Below are positions 7,882 through 18,226 of a stretch of DNA of 53,910 nucleotides, in pieces. This stretch comes from Mariniphaga sp. (GTDB lineage Bacteria > Bacteroidota > Bacteroidia > Bacteroidales > Prolixibacteraceae), in NCBI GenBank assembly GCA_010906965.1, contig JAAFHB010000007.1, positions 1 through 53,910 on the forward strand, read 5' to 3'. A model generated the notes under the pieces. The model was not told where the DNA came from. It worked only from the letters and a program-made list of their open reading frames with translations, and ran no database searches. Every line of letters starts with the position of its first letter. Position 1 is the stretch's first letter. The position numbers and the translations under genes were made by a program.

Positions 7882-9591
7882 CTACATTTCCTTTATTTTC
7901 AATCCAAAAGCAAATTTGCAGGGCTGTTTGGCTGGCAAGGTTACTTCCAATCCTTTTTCGGTTTGTTTCCATTTCAGCTTTTCCTTGCTGCCCAGCAAGA
8001 CCACAGCAGTTATTTTTCCGGAGGATAACGGAAGCGATTTCACAACCACCTTGTTGTCAGTTGGCCAGGCCATGAGCCAGGCATAGAGGTTGCCGTTGTT
8101 CACTGTAAAGCGAATGTTTTCAGAGGTGTAAGGAGTTGCAGCCTGTTTGGGCCCCAGGTTCCCACGTTCCATCACTATTTTCCCTTCGCCCCAAACCTTC
8201 CATGCTGAAGAGTTGTAGATTCCTTCGCCGTTGATGTCCATCCAGTCGCCCATATCTTTCAGGGTTTGTTCACCGCCCGGATCCAATTCTCCTGAAGGGG
8301 TCAGAGGGATGTTGATCACATAATTCCCATCGCGCGAAATGGCTTCCAGCATTTGGTGAATGACCATGCCGCTTTCGTAAAAAGTTCCTTTGAAGTAGAA
8401 CCACTCGCCCATACCAACTTCGGTTTGCCAGGGCTGATCTTTTTTAATTCCTTCAGGGAAGCGCGACTCCACATTCACGGCGATTGCACGATGATCTTCA
8501 TTACCTTTGGTGAAGGCCATGGCTTCCAGTTTACCGCCATTCTTCTGCATATTTTTATTGTACAAATGTGCTATTACGCGAGGTGTAGCATCAGACCGGT
8601 AGCCCCGACCGGTGAACCAACCACAAAATGGGTAACTGCCTCCTCCGTCGAAATAGATAAAATCGGGCGAAAACTGGTCGATGGCATCCACTACCCGGTT
8701 GGTCCATTTGGTGCAGTACCATCGGGCAAAGTCGATGTTCTTTTTCAGGTTACCATCGGGAATGCCATGAGACAGTGGGTCTTTCATCCGGAAAGCCACC
8801 GAATCGCCTTTAAAATCAGCCGGATAAACCACATCCTCTTTCAAATCAATACCATAGAGATCTTTCAAGTCGAGTCCCATCCTTTTCCACCAGGTATCTT
8901 TGCCATCGTAGTTTTGAGCGCCATCGTAAGGCACACCTTTCATCGGTCCTTCCAGGTCGCTAAGGAAAGCCGGTTGAAACCAGAAAAGCGAATAATCGCC
9001 ATGAAAGGCGATGCCGAATTTCATTCCTTCTTTATCCGCGGCTGCTTTCCATCCGCCGACAATATCGCGTTTCGGGCCAATTTTAACAGAGTTCCAAGGT
9101 TGGTATTTGGAGTTCCAGAGATCAAAATTGTCGTGGTGCATCCCCTGGGCAATTACATAGCGGGCTCCGGCACGTTTGTACAAGGCCATCAGTTTGTCGG
9201 GATCCCACTTTTCGGCTTTCCACAACGGGAGCATGTCTTTATACCCATATTTGCTGGGATGACCGACCCGTTCAAGATGATGGGGATAGACCCGTGTGTA
9301 ATCGCGCCAGGCAGACTGAGGCATATAAATCCACTTGGCATACCAGTCGCCGTCTTCACCGATAGACTGGGGCCCCCAATGCAACCACATCCCGATTTTA
9401 GCCTGACGAAACCAGGCAGGCGATCTAAAGTTATCGCCCAACGATTTCCACGTGGGTTCACATGGGCCTGACGCTATTTCTACCGGAACTTTAGCCATCG
9501 GAAGGGATTCCTCGGGATGTTTCAGGTTTTGGGAAGACACAATGGTCTGTATTAGAAAAAAAAATAAAAGTAAGCATCCTAATTTTTTCAT
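7882..9591 (-). CDS. GH29 alpha-L-fucosidase, divergent form
   Basis: About 569 residues from the ATG at 9591, which gives a signal peptide (MKKLGCLLLFFFLIQTIVSS). A longer start at 9615 would overlap the upstream gene's stop, so I reject it. GH29 features in order: IGMWLHWGPQS, the RYVIAQGMHHDNFDLWNSK strand corresponding to the usual SKHHDGF block, and the nucleophile Asp in FIYFDGGGS (Asp315 in this numbering), then the family end GDWMDINGEGIYNS. C-terminal residues form the usual beta-sandwich. It departs from the other GH29 copies (MHHDNF instead of KHHDGF, FHGDYSLFW instead of FYYS), so its subfamily and linkage preference may differ. It sits 5 bases after one SGNH esterase and 57 bases before its twin. 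Confidence 0.8.
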   Translation of the reverse strand: MKKLGCLLLFFFLIQTIVSSQNLKHPEESLPMAKVPVEIASGPCEPTWKSLGDNFRSPAWFRQAKIGMWLHWGPQSIGEDGDWYAKWIYMPQSAWRDYTRVYPHHLERVGHPSKYGYKDMLPLWKAEKWDPDKLMALYKRAGARYVIAQGMHHDNFDLWNSKYQPWNSVKIGPKRDIVGGWKAAADKEGMKFGIAFHGDYSLFWFQPAFLSDLEGPMKGVPYDGAQNYDGKDTWWKRMGLDLKDLYGIDLKEDVVYPADFKGDSVAFRMKDPLSHGIPDGNLKKNIDFARWYCTKWTNRVVDAIDQFSPDFIYFDGGGSYPFCGWFTGRGYRSDATPRVIAHLYNKNMQKNGGKLEAMAFTKGNEDHRAIAVNVESRFPEGIKKDQPWQTEVGMGEWFYFKGTFYESGMVIHQMLEAISRDGNYVINIPLTPSGELDPGGEQTLKDMGDWMDINGEGIYNSSAWKVWGEGKIVMERGNLGPKQAATPYTSENIRFTVNNGNLYAWLMAWPTDNKVVVKSLPLSSGKITAVVLLGSKEKLKWKQTEKGLEVTLPAKQPCKFAFGLKIKEM

Positions 9592-9596
9592 GTTTT

Positions 9597-10319
9597 TTAC
9601 TTTATTTGAAACCATTTTAAAATCTCCTCAGCAATGAGTTCATGCCCTAATTCGTTGGGATGATTGACCTGAGCCATGTATTTACTGAGTTTTTCCTTAT
9701 CCTGATAAAGGAATTCAAATGCTTTATAGCTGTCAACCAGACCAACTTGATTCTCTTCTGCTAAACGACGTATCTGATCCGCATGTTTATTCAGCTCGTT
9801 ATCCGGATCAGCATAGTTCACGCTTTGGTCCGGAGAAGGAGTTAACAAAATCACTTTAATTCCCCGATCTTTCGCTTGTTTTATCATTTGCGTCCAAGCA
9901 GCATTTGCTTTATCCGATCCAACATTACGATCGTTTAATGCATAATCAATCAGCACAATATCGGGTTTATGAATGAGCACATCACTTTCAAAACGTGCTG
10001 CCCCTTTCACCGAATTTTCACCACCAATGGCGGTTACAATAACATTTACCACTGCAAACGGATAGATTGCTTTCAATTTTTTCAGAAACAAATTTGGATA
10101 TGCCCCCATTGTATTTACCAACGGCGTTTTAAAGTATCCGGAAGGAACACTATGACCATGGAATACAATGTTGATGGTTCGGTTTTTTGGCCATTCAACC
10201 TGCAACTCGCTTTTCAAATTAATTAAATAAGAAGACTGTTCGTTTTGTAATAGACCCTTGGTTTGTCCATGAACTGCCAAGGTTAAGAAGAATAAAAATG
10301 GCATTAATAATCGTTTCAT
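9597..10319 (-). CDS. SGNH/GDSL hydrolase (copy 1 of a near-identical pair)
   Basis: 240 residues with a signal peptide (1-18). Same SGNH blocks as its twin at 7108-7824: HGHSVPSG, AIGGENS, YALNDRN and NHPNELGHE. The two are also nearly identical in DNA over long stretches, which points to a recent duplication or gene conversion, whereas the signal peptides differ. Stop codon is 5 bases from the start of the GH29 gene and the start is 19 bases after the preceding SGNH gene, so all are one transcript. Likely polysaccharide O-acetylesterase; the acyl group is not shown by sequence. Confidence 0.75.
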   Translation of the reverse strand: MKRLLMPFLFFLTLAVHGQTKGLLQNEQSSYLINLKSELQVEWPKNRTINIVFHGHSVPSGYFKTPLVNTMGAYPNLFLKKLKAIYPFAVVNVIVTAIGGENSVKGAARFESDVLIHKPDIVLIDYALNDRNVGSDKANAAWTQMIKQAKDRGIKVILLTPSPDQSVNYADPDNELNKHADQIRRLAEENQVGLVDSYKAFEFLYQDKEKLSKYMAQVNHPNELGHELIAEEILKWFQIK

Positions 10320-10338
10320 TTCCCTAAAAATTATACTA

Positions 10339-11775
10339 TCAATTCTTTATTTTTAAAAGCTCACCTCGGATAAGTATTTCCCCAAGGTATTCTACCGTAC
10401 GGTTGTATTTCTCCGGGTGTTCGGTGATATCGACTAATTGGTTTTCACCCAAAATTCTGTTCTTGTCGGGAATAATTTCTGAAATAATTATTTTTACCTG
10501 ATGTTTACCCGGACGGACCTTGATAAAAGCACATTGACCACGATAGCGGTTATTGCAAAACCGGTTAAAACGGTTGATGAATTTAATGGTTGAGGTGTCT
10601 GTTGTTACCTCATAGTTCTCTGCGTTCAAGTGCTTTAAGTTCACTTTCGCGCCATCCAGTTCAATTTCGAGTTGACCTACCTCCGGGCCACCAATATCAA
10701 ACAGTCCGAACATATTTCCTTCGAACTGAAATGAAAACGATGCACCCGGCTTTTCGGCTTTCATCAAATAAGGAAACCATCCTGCAAACTGATTTAAGTA
10801 GTCGATCCCTGACGGATTGATTTTTTCCCAGGCTCCACTGAACGAAGTAAATTGCATAGGATCCAGCATTTTGGCATCCTCCCAGTTGTCGGGCAGCAAT
10901 GGCTTTGGCAAAGAATGCTTTTGGGGAGAATGCTGGTTTTTCATTTTTATGATGGCCCTGGCGATGGCTTCTGCATAGAGGTTTCCGCCCGCTTGCAAGG
11001 GATGAACCCCATCGGCAGAGAAAACAATTTTATCTTTCGCCTGATCGGGATTTCCTTTCCAGATCAGCTTATTATCTTTTTCCAGAAAAGCGGCTTCCAT
11101 GCCCAAATGGATGGATGGAATGTCATAATGTCCGGCAAGTTGATCCAGTTTGGCGATGTGCTGCGGAACTCCACCACCGGCATAAATCTTTCCCAATCCA
11201 TCGGTAATGGTGTAAATGAGGCAAATGTCAATTTTGGAATTAAACTTCCATATCTGCCGAATAATTCCTTCCATACCTTCGGCAAAAGCACCATTTACGG
11301 CAAACTCCACAAAAACCAGGTCGGGATTGTATTTCAGCAGTTGTTCGTGCAGTCGGCAGGCTCCCAAATCGGTTCCGGTTCCCGAAACGCCTGCATTGAT
11401 GCCGGTGATTTTGGCTTTTGGAAACAGCCTTTGTACAAACTTTGCCGATTGCACCCGGTATTGATTGTCGGCACGTGTAATGCTTCCGCCCAGGTACCCG
11501 ATGATGACAGGTTTATTCGATTTCAGTTTATTGAAAAAATTGGGCAACCCATCCCTCTCGTTGAATTCAACGAGATTGCTAAAGCCTGAAGGCTGAATAC
11601 CCGGCCAATCAAACGCTTCAGGATAAAAATACAGCGGACTTGCCCCGGCCTGGCTGGCAGCGATGAGGCTTTGCTTATCAACCACAGGATTTTGGGCTTG
11701 GGTCGAAAGCGAAGAAAGACTCACCAAACAGGCAAGGCATACAAAGGGCGATAATTTTATCCGGAAAGGCTGCAT
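10339..11775 (-). CDS. Two-domain SGNH hydrolase with C-terminal beta-sandwich
   Basis: 478 residues with a signal peptide (about 1-28). The central domain (about 85-285) is an SGNH esterase: IGYLGGSIT with Ser98, the Gly block NAGVSGTGTD, Asn in VEFAVNG, and the DGVHPLQAG block supplying Asp and His. The C-terminal part (about 300-478) is a separate beta-rich domain (FSFQFEGNMFGLFDIGGPEVG, VRPGKHQVKI), like the accessory sandwich of two-domain carbohydrate acetylesterases. It is unrelated in detail to the twin SGNH proteins downstream. It starts 8 bases after the GH95 stop. Probably removes O-acetyl groups from side chains so that GH95 and GH29 can act. Confidence 0.75.
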   Translation of the reverse strand: MQPFRIKLSPFVCLACLVSLSSLSTQAQNPVVDKQSLIAASQAGASPLYFYPEAFDWPGIQPSGFSNLVEFNERDGLPNFFNKLKSNKPVIIGYLGGSITRADNQYRVQSAKFVQRLFPKAKITGINAGVSGTGTDLGACRLHEQLLKYNPDLVFVEFAVNGAFAEGMEGIIRQIWKFNSKIDICLIYTITDGLGKIYAGGGVPQHIAKLDQLAGHYDIPSIHLGMEAAFLEKDNKLIWKGNPDQAKDKIVFSADGVHPLQAGGNLYAEAIARAIIKMKNQHSPQKHSLPKPLLPDNWEDAKMLDPMQFTSFSGAWEKINPSGIDYLNQFAGWFPYLMKAEKPGASFSFQFEGNMFGLFDIGGPEVGQLEIELDGAKVNLKHLNAENYEVTTDTSTIKFINRFNRFCNNRYRGQCAFIKVRPGKHQVKIIISEIIPDKNRILGENQLVDITEHPEKYNRTVEYLGEILIRGELLKIKN

Positions 11776-11783
11776 TCAGAAGT

Positions 11784-13973
11784 TTAATTTAAAACCGTGT
11801 CAGGAATATAGATTTTATCTTTTACAGTGTTTACCATGAATTTCTTACCGTTGTAAACAACTTTCAAGTCGTTTCCCAGCAATGATTTCACTTTGCAGTC
11901 GATCAATTTCCCGTTCTTCCATTTCATATCCACCACAAAACCACCGCGTGCCCTCAGGCCTTTTACTTCGCCGTTAATCCACGCATCGGGCAAAGCTGGC
12001 AGCAGTTGAAGGATATAATGATTTCCCTCTTTAATCTGGCTTTGGAGCAACATTTCGGCCACGCCCGAAGTGTAGCCAAAGTTTCCGTCCATTTGAAATG
12101 GAGGATGCGTGTCGAACAGATTTTCGACGATGCACTGCCGGAAAAGCTGGCGGATTAAATCGTAAGAGCGGTTACCCTCGCCCAAACGTGCAAAGAGGTT
12201 TATTTTCCAGGCGGTGCTCCAACCGGTGCTGATATCGCCACGGGCATTAAGCGAAACCATGGCGGCCTTGGCAAAACCGGGCGTTGTCAGCGGGCTGATC
12301 TGCCTTCCGGGATGAACTGCAAACAAATGCGAATTGTGGCGGTGGTGGTCATCCTGCAAATCAACATCTTCCATCCATTCCTGCAACTGTCCCCACTTAC
12401 CAATTTGCGGACCCAGCAAGCGGTTTCGCTTCGCGGTGAGCTCCTTGCTGTAATCGGCATCTGCGCCCAGTGCCTCTGCCGCCTCGATGCAATTGCTGAA
12501 CAGGTCGTACACAATTTGCTGATCGTACGAAACGCCGGGATAGGGAGTGCGGTCGCCTTCCACATTTCCGGGGCCATGTTCGGGCGACCAGCCATCGGGG
12601 GTAATCAGTTTGCCTTCTTTGCTTTCAATCAAATGGTCTTCCCAATAGCCCGAAACATCTTTCAGCATCGGGTATGCCCGGGTTTTCAGGAATTGCGGAT
12701 CGCCGGTAAACGCGTAATGTTCCCAGAAATGTTGGCTCAGCCAGGCGCTTCCCGGCCGGTGAATTCCCCAGGTTGACGGGCCGCCCATGATGTTGTTGGT
12801 GCTGTAACAAATCCAGCCGCGTTTGGTTTGAAGCTTTGGATCGGTCGATTTTTTCTGAACCGCGGCAAAATTTTCGATCCAGTCGAACAGCGGCATATGG
12901 CACTCCGGCAAAGCGGTTTGCTCGGCTGGCCAGTAATTCATTTCGACGTTGATGTTGGTGGTGTATTGCGAGTACCAGGCCGGCTTGGTTTCGTTGTTCC
13001 AGATTCCCTGAAGGTTGGCAGGCAGGCTTCCGGGGCGCGACGAACTGATCAGCAGATAGCGGCCGTACTGAAACAGCAAGGCTTCGAGTGCCGGGTCTTT
13101 CACCCCGTTTTTATGGGCATTCAGGCGGTCGATGGTGGGCTGACCGGGCGTAGCACCCAAATTGAGGTTCACACGGTTAAACAATTCCTGGTAATCGGCT
13201 ACTTGATTTTTCCGAAGTTGCTGATACGATTTTGCCGAAGCATCTGACAGACGTTTGGTCAAGGCAGCATGAGGATGTTCGCCTTTGAAATCTTTGCGAT
13301 AATCGTTCAGAAAGGATGTGCCAGCGGCGAGCAAAACCGTTACCTCCGAGGCTCCCTGAACCGTAATTCCCGTGGCATCGGAGGTTATTTTTCCGTCTTT
13401 ATTCAGAACCAGGATCTGCGATTCGTATTCCATCTGGTTTTCGGTAAGTTTGCCTGAAGCCATAATTTTATTTCCTGAAACAGAAATTGCAGCCTGATGC
13501 GCATCGCTGAGTCGGATTTTTCCTGAAATCATGCCTTTTTTGCTGGCGGTGAGGCGCAACACAATAACTTTATCAGGATAACTGGCAAAGCATTCGCGCA
13601 GGTAGTTAACGCCATTGGATTTAAAATTCACCCGATGAATGCCCTTATTCAAATCCAGTTCGCGGGTATAACTTTCGGAATTTAATCCGGAAAAATCGAG
13701 ATAAACATCGCCGAATGGCTGATAATAGCCAACGGTTTGGGTGGTTCCGGTAATGAGGCTTTCTTCGTTAAACTGAATATGCTCCTGCTCCACCCCACCG
13801 AAAATCATTCCGCCAAGGCTGCCATTGCCGATTGGTAAAGCTTCGAGCCATTTTGAGGCCGGTTGGGTGTACCAGAGTTTTAATTCGTTATCGGTTGATT
13901 TGGCATGGATCCAAACCGAACAAAACAGCATCAAGAAAAGTGTCAATTGTATTTTTTTCATTTTAACAATCAT
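11784..13973 (-). CDS. GH95 alpha-L-fucosidase/alpha-L-galactosidase
   Basis: 729 residues from the first ATG, which overlaps the upstream stop as ATGA (13970-13973). An alternative ATG at 13961 ([13 protein letters not shown]) makes a tidier signal peptide. N-terminal beta domain starts with the family signature [20 protein letters not shown] at 34-53. The (alpha/alpha)6 barrel carries the catalytic set expected from characterised GH95 enzymes: Asn340 and Asn342 in [12 protein letters not shown], Glu465 in SPEHGP, and Asp629 in QMDGNFG. GH95 inverts alpha-1,2-L-fucosyl or alpha-L-galactosyl linkages; which of these cannot be read here. All key residues are present, so activity is expected. 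Translational coupling to the preceding two-propeller gene is likely. Confidence 0.9.
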   Translation of the reverse strand: MIVKMKKIQLTLFLMLFCSVWIHAKSTDNELKLWYTQPASKWLEALPIGNGSLGGMIFGGVEQEHIQFNEESLITGTTQTVGYYQPFGDVYLDFSGLNSESYTRELDLNKGIHRVNFKSNGVNYLRECFASYPDKVIVLRLTASKKGMISGKIRLSDAHQAAISVSGNKIMASGKLTENQMEYESQILVLNKDGKITSDATGITVQGASEVTVLLAAGTSFLNDYRKDFKGEHPHAALTKRLSDASAKSYQQLRKNQVADYQELFNRVNLNLGATPGQPTIDRLNAHKNGVKDPALEALLFQYGRYLLISSSRPGSLPANLQGIWNNETKPAWYSQYTTNINVEMNYWPAEQTALPECHMPLFDWIENFAAVQKKSTDPKLQTKRGWICYSTNNIMGGPSTWGIHRPGSAWLSQHFWEHYAFTGDPQFLKTRAYPMLKDVSGYWEDHLIESKEGKLITPDGWSPEHGPGNVEGDRTPYPGVSYDQQIVYDLFSNCIEAAEALGADADYSKELTAKRNRLLGPQIGKWGQLQEWMEDVDLQDDHHRHNSHLFAVHPGRQISPLTTPGFAKAAMVSLNARGDISTGWSTAWKINLFARLGEGNRSYDLIRQLFRQCIVENLFDTHPPFQMDGNFGYTSGVAEMLLQSQIKEGNHYILQLLPALPDAWINGEVKGLRARGGFVVDMKWKNGKLIDCKVKSLLGNDLKVVYNGKKFMVNTVKDKIYIPDTVLN

Positions 13974-16096
13974 TTATAAGTTACCGGCAACACTACCGAA
14001 AACGAATCTTCCTTTCCTTTGGTTTTGGCAGCCAGAAACAAAGCAACCACTTTCCCGTTTTCCAGGTAAACCTTGGGCATTTCAAAACGGTCGAATTCCA
14101 TGTGTTCGCCATCCTTAAACGTAATGCTGAATTTATGCACCAATGAATTGGCCGACAACGTCCAGTCCAATCCGTTGGCTGATTCGAACAATAAAAGTGC
14201 GATGCCATGCTCGGTAATCATATCGCCGTGATCCTTGGCGATGCAGTAATATTTTCCATCCTGAAACCACTCCACATGATCGTCGATCGGAAAATCGGAT
14301 TTTGGTGAAGTGATAAAAGGCTTGTCGTAATCTTTAAATGGACCCATCGGCGAATCGGAAAGCGAGATGTAATGCTTTACAGCACCGCCTTTGTAGCCTT
14401 CTTTTTCCATCACCGATTTATAGGCCAGCGAGAATTTGCAATCAGGCCGCTGAAATACGGTAGGAACCCCGGTGGTGCGTCGTCCGGGTGTAATGTCGAT
14501 CAATGGTTTGTCGAACCGTTCCCACGGACCATACGGGCTATCGGCCACCGCAACGCCAACCCGCTGATTGTTGCGGTTCACCCACCATTCGGGATGCGTC
14601 ATCCGGGGTTTCACTGTATCGGCGGTGGTATTCCAATATCCGCTGCCTTTGTTGGCGGTGTAATACAAATAGCATTTCCCGTTGTACCTCATCACATGCG
14701 GGTTATGGGTCATGGCTCCATCCCAGTATTGATTTCCGCGGGCAGGCAAACAAATATCAGAGAAGTGATACGGGCCAAAAAGACGATCGGAAACGGCATG
14801 AGCAATTTCGGAATGGGTGGCCCAGGCATCAAATCCACGGGCTATAGGCCAGCGCGAAAAGAACATGTGGTATTTGCCATCATCGCCTTTTACCACGCCA
14901 TTGCACCACACATTGTATCCCGGCATTGAAAAAAAATGCTTTTCAGGATGTTCAGGAATAAGTTTGGTGAAATCGAGGCTTTTAGAATTTGGAAGTGAAA
15001 GTGGCACAGCCACATTAAACGACATTGTTTGTTCTTTATCGGCACGGGTAGCGCCATACAAATATTTTGGAACTCCATTTTCAAGATAAAGGCAGGGGCG
15101 TTCAAGTTTCGAGGCGCCTGCAATTCCTCCTTCCCAGAAAAATGTACTTCCGACTACTTTGGGATGTTTGGCCGGTTGCCAGTCGGTTCCGCTTTTTGAA
15201 ACCATTAATGCCCATGCACCTTCGTCTCCGGTAAACTTGCCCACCACATCGCGGACAATAGCCAGATAGGTTCCTTTCTGAAACCATACAAACGGGTCTT
15301 CGGCAACCATCCAGTCCTTACCGCCATCGTTGATTTCAAAAATGGGTTTGTCGTGCTTGACAAATGGCCCAAATGGAGAATCAGAAAATGCCACTCCAAA
15401 ACGAACCGCTCCGCCGTTGATTTTTTCAGTTTTACACACCTGTTTGTAAAGCAATATCACGTGGCCTTTATCATCAAATGTGGCGGCAGGATTGGAAACC
15501 ATCAAGGCATCGTAAGCTGTGGAATCGGGACTCACACTCAACACAGGCTTATCAAGTCGCTTCCATTCTCCGTCGGGTTTATCGGCCACAGCCACACCAA
15601 TGCGCTGGGAATTGCGGTAAAGCCACCAGTTATGGGTGTAACCTTCGTGTTTTTTAATGGGTGCATTGCAACTGGTCCCCATATAAAAAAGGTAGTACTT
15701 TCCTTTGTGTTTTGTTACCGTTGGATTATGTGTTGCAGAGCCATCCCAGAATTGCGTTCCCCGGGCAGGAAGCGCCACATTCACATGTTTGAAAGGTCCG
15801 CCGGGTTGATCGGAGACCGCGACGGCAATTTCGGAAGTAACCGGCCACGATTCGAAACCATCGGCTAGCGGCCAGCGCGAATAAAGCATATAGAATTTCC
15901 CGTTGCCGCCTTTGGTAACCGAGCCGCACCAAACATAGTAGCCCGGATCGATAAACCTGTTGGCTGTCGGAACCGGCTGAACCATTGCCGCGATGTCCAG
16001 ATCATCAGCCCAGTTGCTGGTTTGTGAAAATCCACAGACTGGAACAATAAATAAGAAAAATGCGAACTGGTAACAAAATGAGATTAATTTCTTCAT
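13970..16096 (-). CDS. Two-propeller glycosidase (tandem GH43/GH117-clan domains)
   Basis: 708 residues with a signal peptide (1-25) and two copies of one five-bladed beta-propeller glycosidase domain, at about 30-365 and 370-705. Both copies share VWC(G/N)(S/G)V, YSRWP/FSRWP, a WDG(S/A)(A/M)THNP block, [18 protein letters not shown], and a [10 protein letters not shown] strand. The single-domain relative is encoded at 42309-43385. Copy 1 keeps AEDPFVWF as in the single-domain protein, but copy 2 reads IDDHVEWF, so copy 2 may have lost or changed an active-site residue. The general pattern resembles GH117 and nearby GH43-clan enzymes, but I cannot assign the family securely. Exo-acting removal of a terminal sugar in the periplasm is the likely role. 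The stop overlaps the GH95 start by four bases. Confidence 0.7.
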   Translation of the reverse strand: MKKLISFCYQFAFFLFIVPVCGFSQTSNWADDLDIAAMVQPVPTANRFIDPGYYVWCGSVTKGGNGKFYMLYSRWPLADGFESWPVTSEIAVAVSDQPGGPFKHVNVALPARGTQFWDGSATHNPTVTKHKGKYYLFYMGTSCNAPIKKHEGYTHNWWLYRNSQRIGVAVADKPDGEWKRLDKPVLSVSPDSTAYDALMVSNPAATFDDKGHVILLYKQVCKTEKINGGAVRFGVAFSDSPFGPFVKHDKPIFEINDGGKDWMVAEDPFVWFQKGTYLAIVRDVVGKFTGDEGAWALMVSKSGTDWQPAKHPKVVGSTFFWEGGIAGASKLERPCLYLENGVPKYLYGATRADKEQTMSFNVAVPLSLPNSKSLDFTKLIPEHPEKHFFSMPGYNVWCNGVVKGDDGKYHMFFSRWPIARGFDAWATHSEIAHAVSDRLFGPYHFSDICLPARGNQYWDGAMTHNPHVMRYNGKCYLYYTANKGSGYWNTTADTVKPRMTHPEWWVNRNNQRVGVAVADSPYGPWERFDKPLIDITPGRRTTGVPTVFQRPDCKFSLAYKSVMEKEGYKGGAVKHYISLSDSPMGPFKDYDKPFITSPKSDFPIDDHVEWFQDGKYYCIAKDHGDMITEHGIALLLFESANGLDWTLSANSLVHKFSITFKDGEHMEFDRFEMPKVYLENGKVVALFLAAKTKGKEDSFSVVLPVTYK

Positions 16097-16101
16097 GTGA
16101 C

Positions 16102-16194
16102 TTACTGTTTATTTTTCGAGTGTACAAATCCGGCTGTTTTTGTTCCGATGTCATTCAGCGCATCCTGGTTGTAATGCACGATATCCTTGAACTA
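16102..16194 (-). other. In-frame tail of GH127 beyond a premature TAG
   Basis: After the GH127 TAG stop (16192-16194) the same frame stays open for 29 codons (FKDIVHYNQDALN, then IGTKTAGFVHSKNKQ) and ends with TAA five bases before the next ATG. The segment looks like real coding sequence, and GH127/DUF1680 proteins often have a charged C-terminal tail ending near a RT-x-x-V pattern. Probably the original C-terminus, cut off by a point mutation such as CAG to TAG. Confidence 0.55.
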
Positions 16195-18084
16195 ATATTC
16201 ATTTCGGATGGTGGCATATATGCCATAAGAAGCTTTGGTTAGTTTGTAAAATGGAACTAATTTGTAAACTGACCCGTTGTTTTTCAGACTAAAGGAAAAT
16301 TCATTTGGTTGTTTGGTGATTGAACGAAGAATTTCTTCCTGATTTCCTTTCATTATCAATTCTTTTTCTGTTTCGAAGGCAACTAGAATTGGTCCGTAAA
16401 AGAGTGCAATTACATTTTTATTATCAGGCATTGCAACCAGGTGATAATCATAGGAGAAAACCATTTCTACCTTATCCCCATTATTCCATATTCTATCAAT
16501 CGTTACATATGAAACAGGTTTGATTTTGGTTTCAAACGGTCGGCCATTTACCAGAATCTTTGTTTGCGCATTTGCCCATGAAGGAATCAGCAGTTTTAGT
16601 GCAAAACTGACAGGTTTTTGTGTTGAAATTCTGAATTGTGAACTGGACTCTTCGGGGAAATTATTGGTTTGTTCCATAATTAACCCTTTTTCTATCCAGC
16701 TGATTTTTGAGGGGATAAACAGGTTTACCCACAGATTTTCCTGATTGTGAAAATAAATATTAGAATTCAGCCGGGTGAAAGCCTCGATTCCGCTGCCGTT
16801 GCAGCACCGGAAATCGTTTTCCTGCAAAAACTCTTTTTTGCGGGGCGAACCTAGCGGCAAATGGTAAACCGTTTTGCCATCGTCACTGCTTTGAAGCGCC
16901 ATCACCGCGTTGTATAAGGTGTTCATATAGGCATCAGCATATTTCGGGTCGGAAGTACATTCAAACAGATTGGCCGTTAGTTCTTGTGTGTTGTGCGTCA
17001 CGCACGATTCGGCGATTTCTCCTGTAAGTGTGGCACTTAAATGATCGGCAACTCCCCAGTGTTCGGCAATTCGCGAGGTTGGCGTGGTTGAAATGGGCCG
17101 AGGACCGCTGCTCGATCCGTTTGCGTAAGCATGATGATTCAGCAGCATGTCCCAGAAATTTTCAGCGGCTAGCCGAAATTCAGCTTCGCCGGAGTTCTCG
17201 TAGCGACGGGCATAGCCGTTCACCAATACAATGTGTGTGTTCGAGTGCAGGCCCGATAGGATGTCTTTCCCATCCATCAGAGGCTGATAAAACCATTTTC
17301 GGTCGAACAATTCAGCCAGCTTCAGGTGTTTCGGATCATTGGAAACCGAATACAGGTTGTGTAAAACTTCGTTCATCCCTCCGGCTTCGTTGGTTGGATT
17401 GGCTTCGGCGGAATAAAGGATTTTCTCAATTTCGGCCTCCGGAAGTTTGTTCATTCGCTGGCTTACATAATCAGCCATATTCAGCAAAATCTGATAAGCC
17501 TTTTGGTTTCCGGTGCAGGTGTAAACATCTAGTAAACCCTGCATTATTTTGTGAAAAGTGTAGTATGGCGCCCACACTCCGCCGAATTTTTTCTCCAGCG
17601 TATCAAATTCCGATTCAGGAAAAGCGCTTAGGTATTTACCACCAGGCTTTTGCTGACATTCAGCAAGTACATTTACTATATATTTAATCCTTTTGTCAAG
17701 TAAAGTATCTCCGTTTTTCTCAATTATTTCGGCGCAGGCTGACAGGTAATGTCCCACAAAGTGGCCCCTTAATCCACATTCCGGGCTTTCCCAGCCTTCC
17801 AGTGGTTTTGCATCCGATTTGATTCCTGCATTCACCCTGAAATTGTATAACAAACGATCAGGTTCAAGTTCATGCAAATAGTTAGTATTCAGAATTTCAC
17901 GCTGTTTAATCCATGATGGATTCAACTTGACCTCATTGTCTGAAAAAGGGAAAGCATGTACCTCTCCCGAGATGGTATTGGAGATTTGACTCCCTGAAAC
18001 TTTGGGATCACTGGCAATGCTTTGGGGCAAATTATAAAATGAAAGTGCGATCAGTAAGCAAAAAATCAATCTGTTACGTTTCAT
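16192..18084 (-). CDS. GH127 beta-L-arabinofuranosidase, C-terminally shortened
   Basis: 630 residues with a signal peptide (about 1-24) and the DUF1680/GH127 barrel. The zinc-cysteine active site known from HypBA1 is complete: Glu359 and Cys361 in AESCVTHNT, and Cys427-Cys428 in FRCCNGSG, where the first Cys is the nucleophile. GHFVGHYLSA (108-117) and the GGMNEVL block are also family-typical. It would release beta-L-arabinofuranose from pectic or arabinogalactan side chains. The frame ends at a TAG, but coding-like sequence continues in frame for 29 codons up to the next gene, so the natural end seems lost. The tail lies outside the catalytic barrel, so the enzyme may still work. Upstream are two LacI-type operator-like palindromes. 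Confidence 0.85.
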   Translation of the reverse strand: MKRNRLIFCLLIALSFYNLPQSIASDPKVSGSQISNTISGEVHAFPFSDNEVKLNPSWIKQREILNTNYLHELEPDRLLYNFRVNAGIKSDAKPLEGWESPECGLRGHFVGHYLSACAEIIEKNGDTLLDKRIKYIVNVLAECQQKPGGKYLSAFPESEFDTLEKKFGGVWAPYYTFHKIMQGLLDVYTCTGNQKAYQILLNMADYVSQRMNKLPEAEIEKILYSAEANPTNEAGGMNEVLHNLYSVSNDPKHLKLAELFDRKWFYQPLMDGKDILSGLHSNTHIVLVNGYARRYENSGEAEFRLAAENFWDMLLNHHAYANGSSSGPRPISTTPTSRIAEHWGVADHLSATLTGEIAESCVTHNTQELTANLFECTSDPKYADAYMNTLYNAVMALQSSDDGKTVYHLPLGSPRKKEFLQENDFRCCNGSGIEAFTRLNSNIYFHNQENLWVNLFIPSKISWIEKGLIMEQTNNFPEESSSQFRISTQKPVSFALKLLIPSWANAQTKILVNGRPFETKIKPVSYVTIDRIWNNGDKVEMVFSYDYHLVAMPDNKNVIALFYGPILVAFETEKELIMKGNQEEILRSITKQPNEFSFSLKNNGSVYKLVPFYKLTKASYGIYATIRNEY

Positions 18085-18174
18085 AATTCAGTTAGTTTGT
18101 CAGAAATCAATTAACTTTATTAATCCGATCTCTTTAAAAAAACAATAACGAGAGTTCAATTCCCGTAGATATTT

Positions 18175-18208
18175 TGGAAACGTCTCCCTTATTGGAAAAC
18201 GTTTCCAA
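18175..18208. promoter_or_regulatory. Two LacI/GalR-type operator-like palindromes upstream of GH127
   Basis: GGAAACGTCTCC (18177-18188) and TTGGAAAACGTTTCCAA (18192-18208) are imperfect copies of the GGAAACGTTTCC palindrome found twice, perfectly, at 20016-20063. The central CG with A/T-rich flanks is typical of LacI/GalR-family operators. They lie about 90-125 bases upstream of the GH127 ATG (18084), in the 142-base gap after the GH29 stop. No LacI-family gene is in the window. Confidence 0.6.
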
Positions 18209-18226
18209 GATAAAAAAGTCTGTTAT

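Noticed and set aside
8353..9471. 372-codon plus-strand frame opposite the GH29 gene
   Set aside because: It lies wholly inside a well-supported GH29 gene and its product has no family pattern; a shadow frame.
10852..11589. 245-codon plus-strand frame opposite the SGNH esterase
   Set aside because: Antisense shadow of a confirmed gene, with no signal peptide, motif or promoter.
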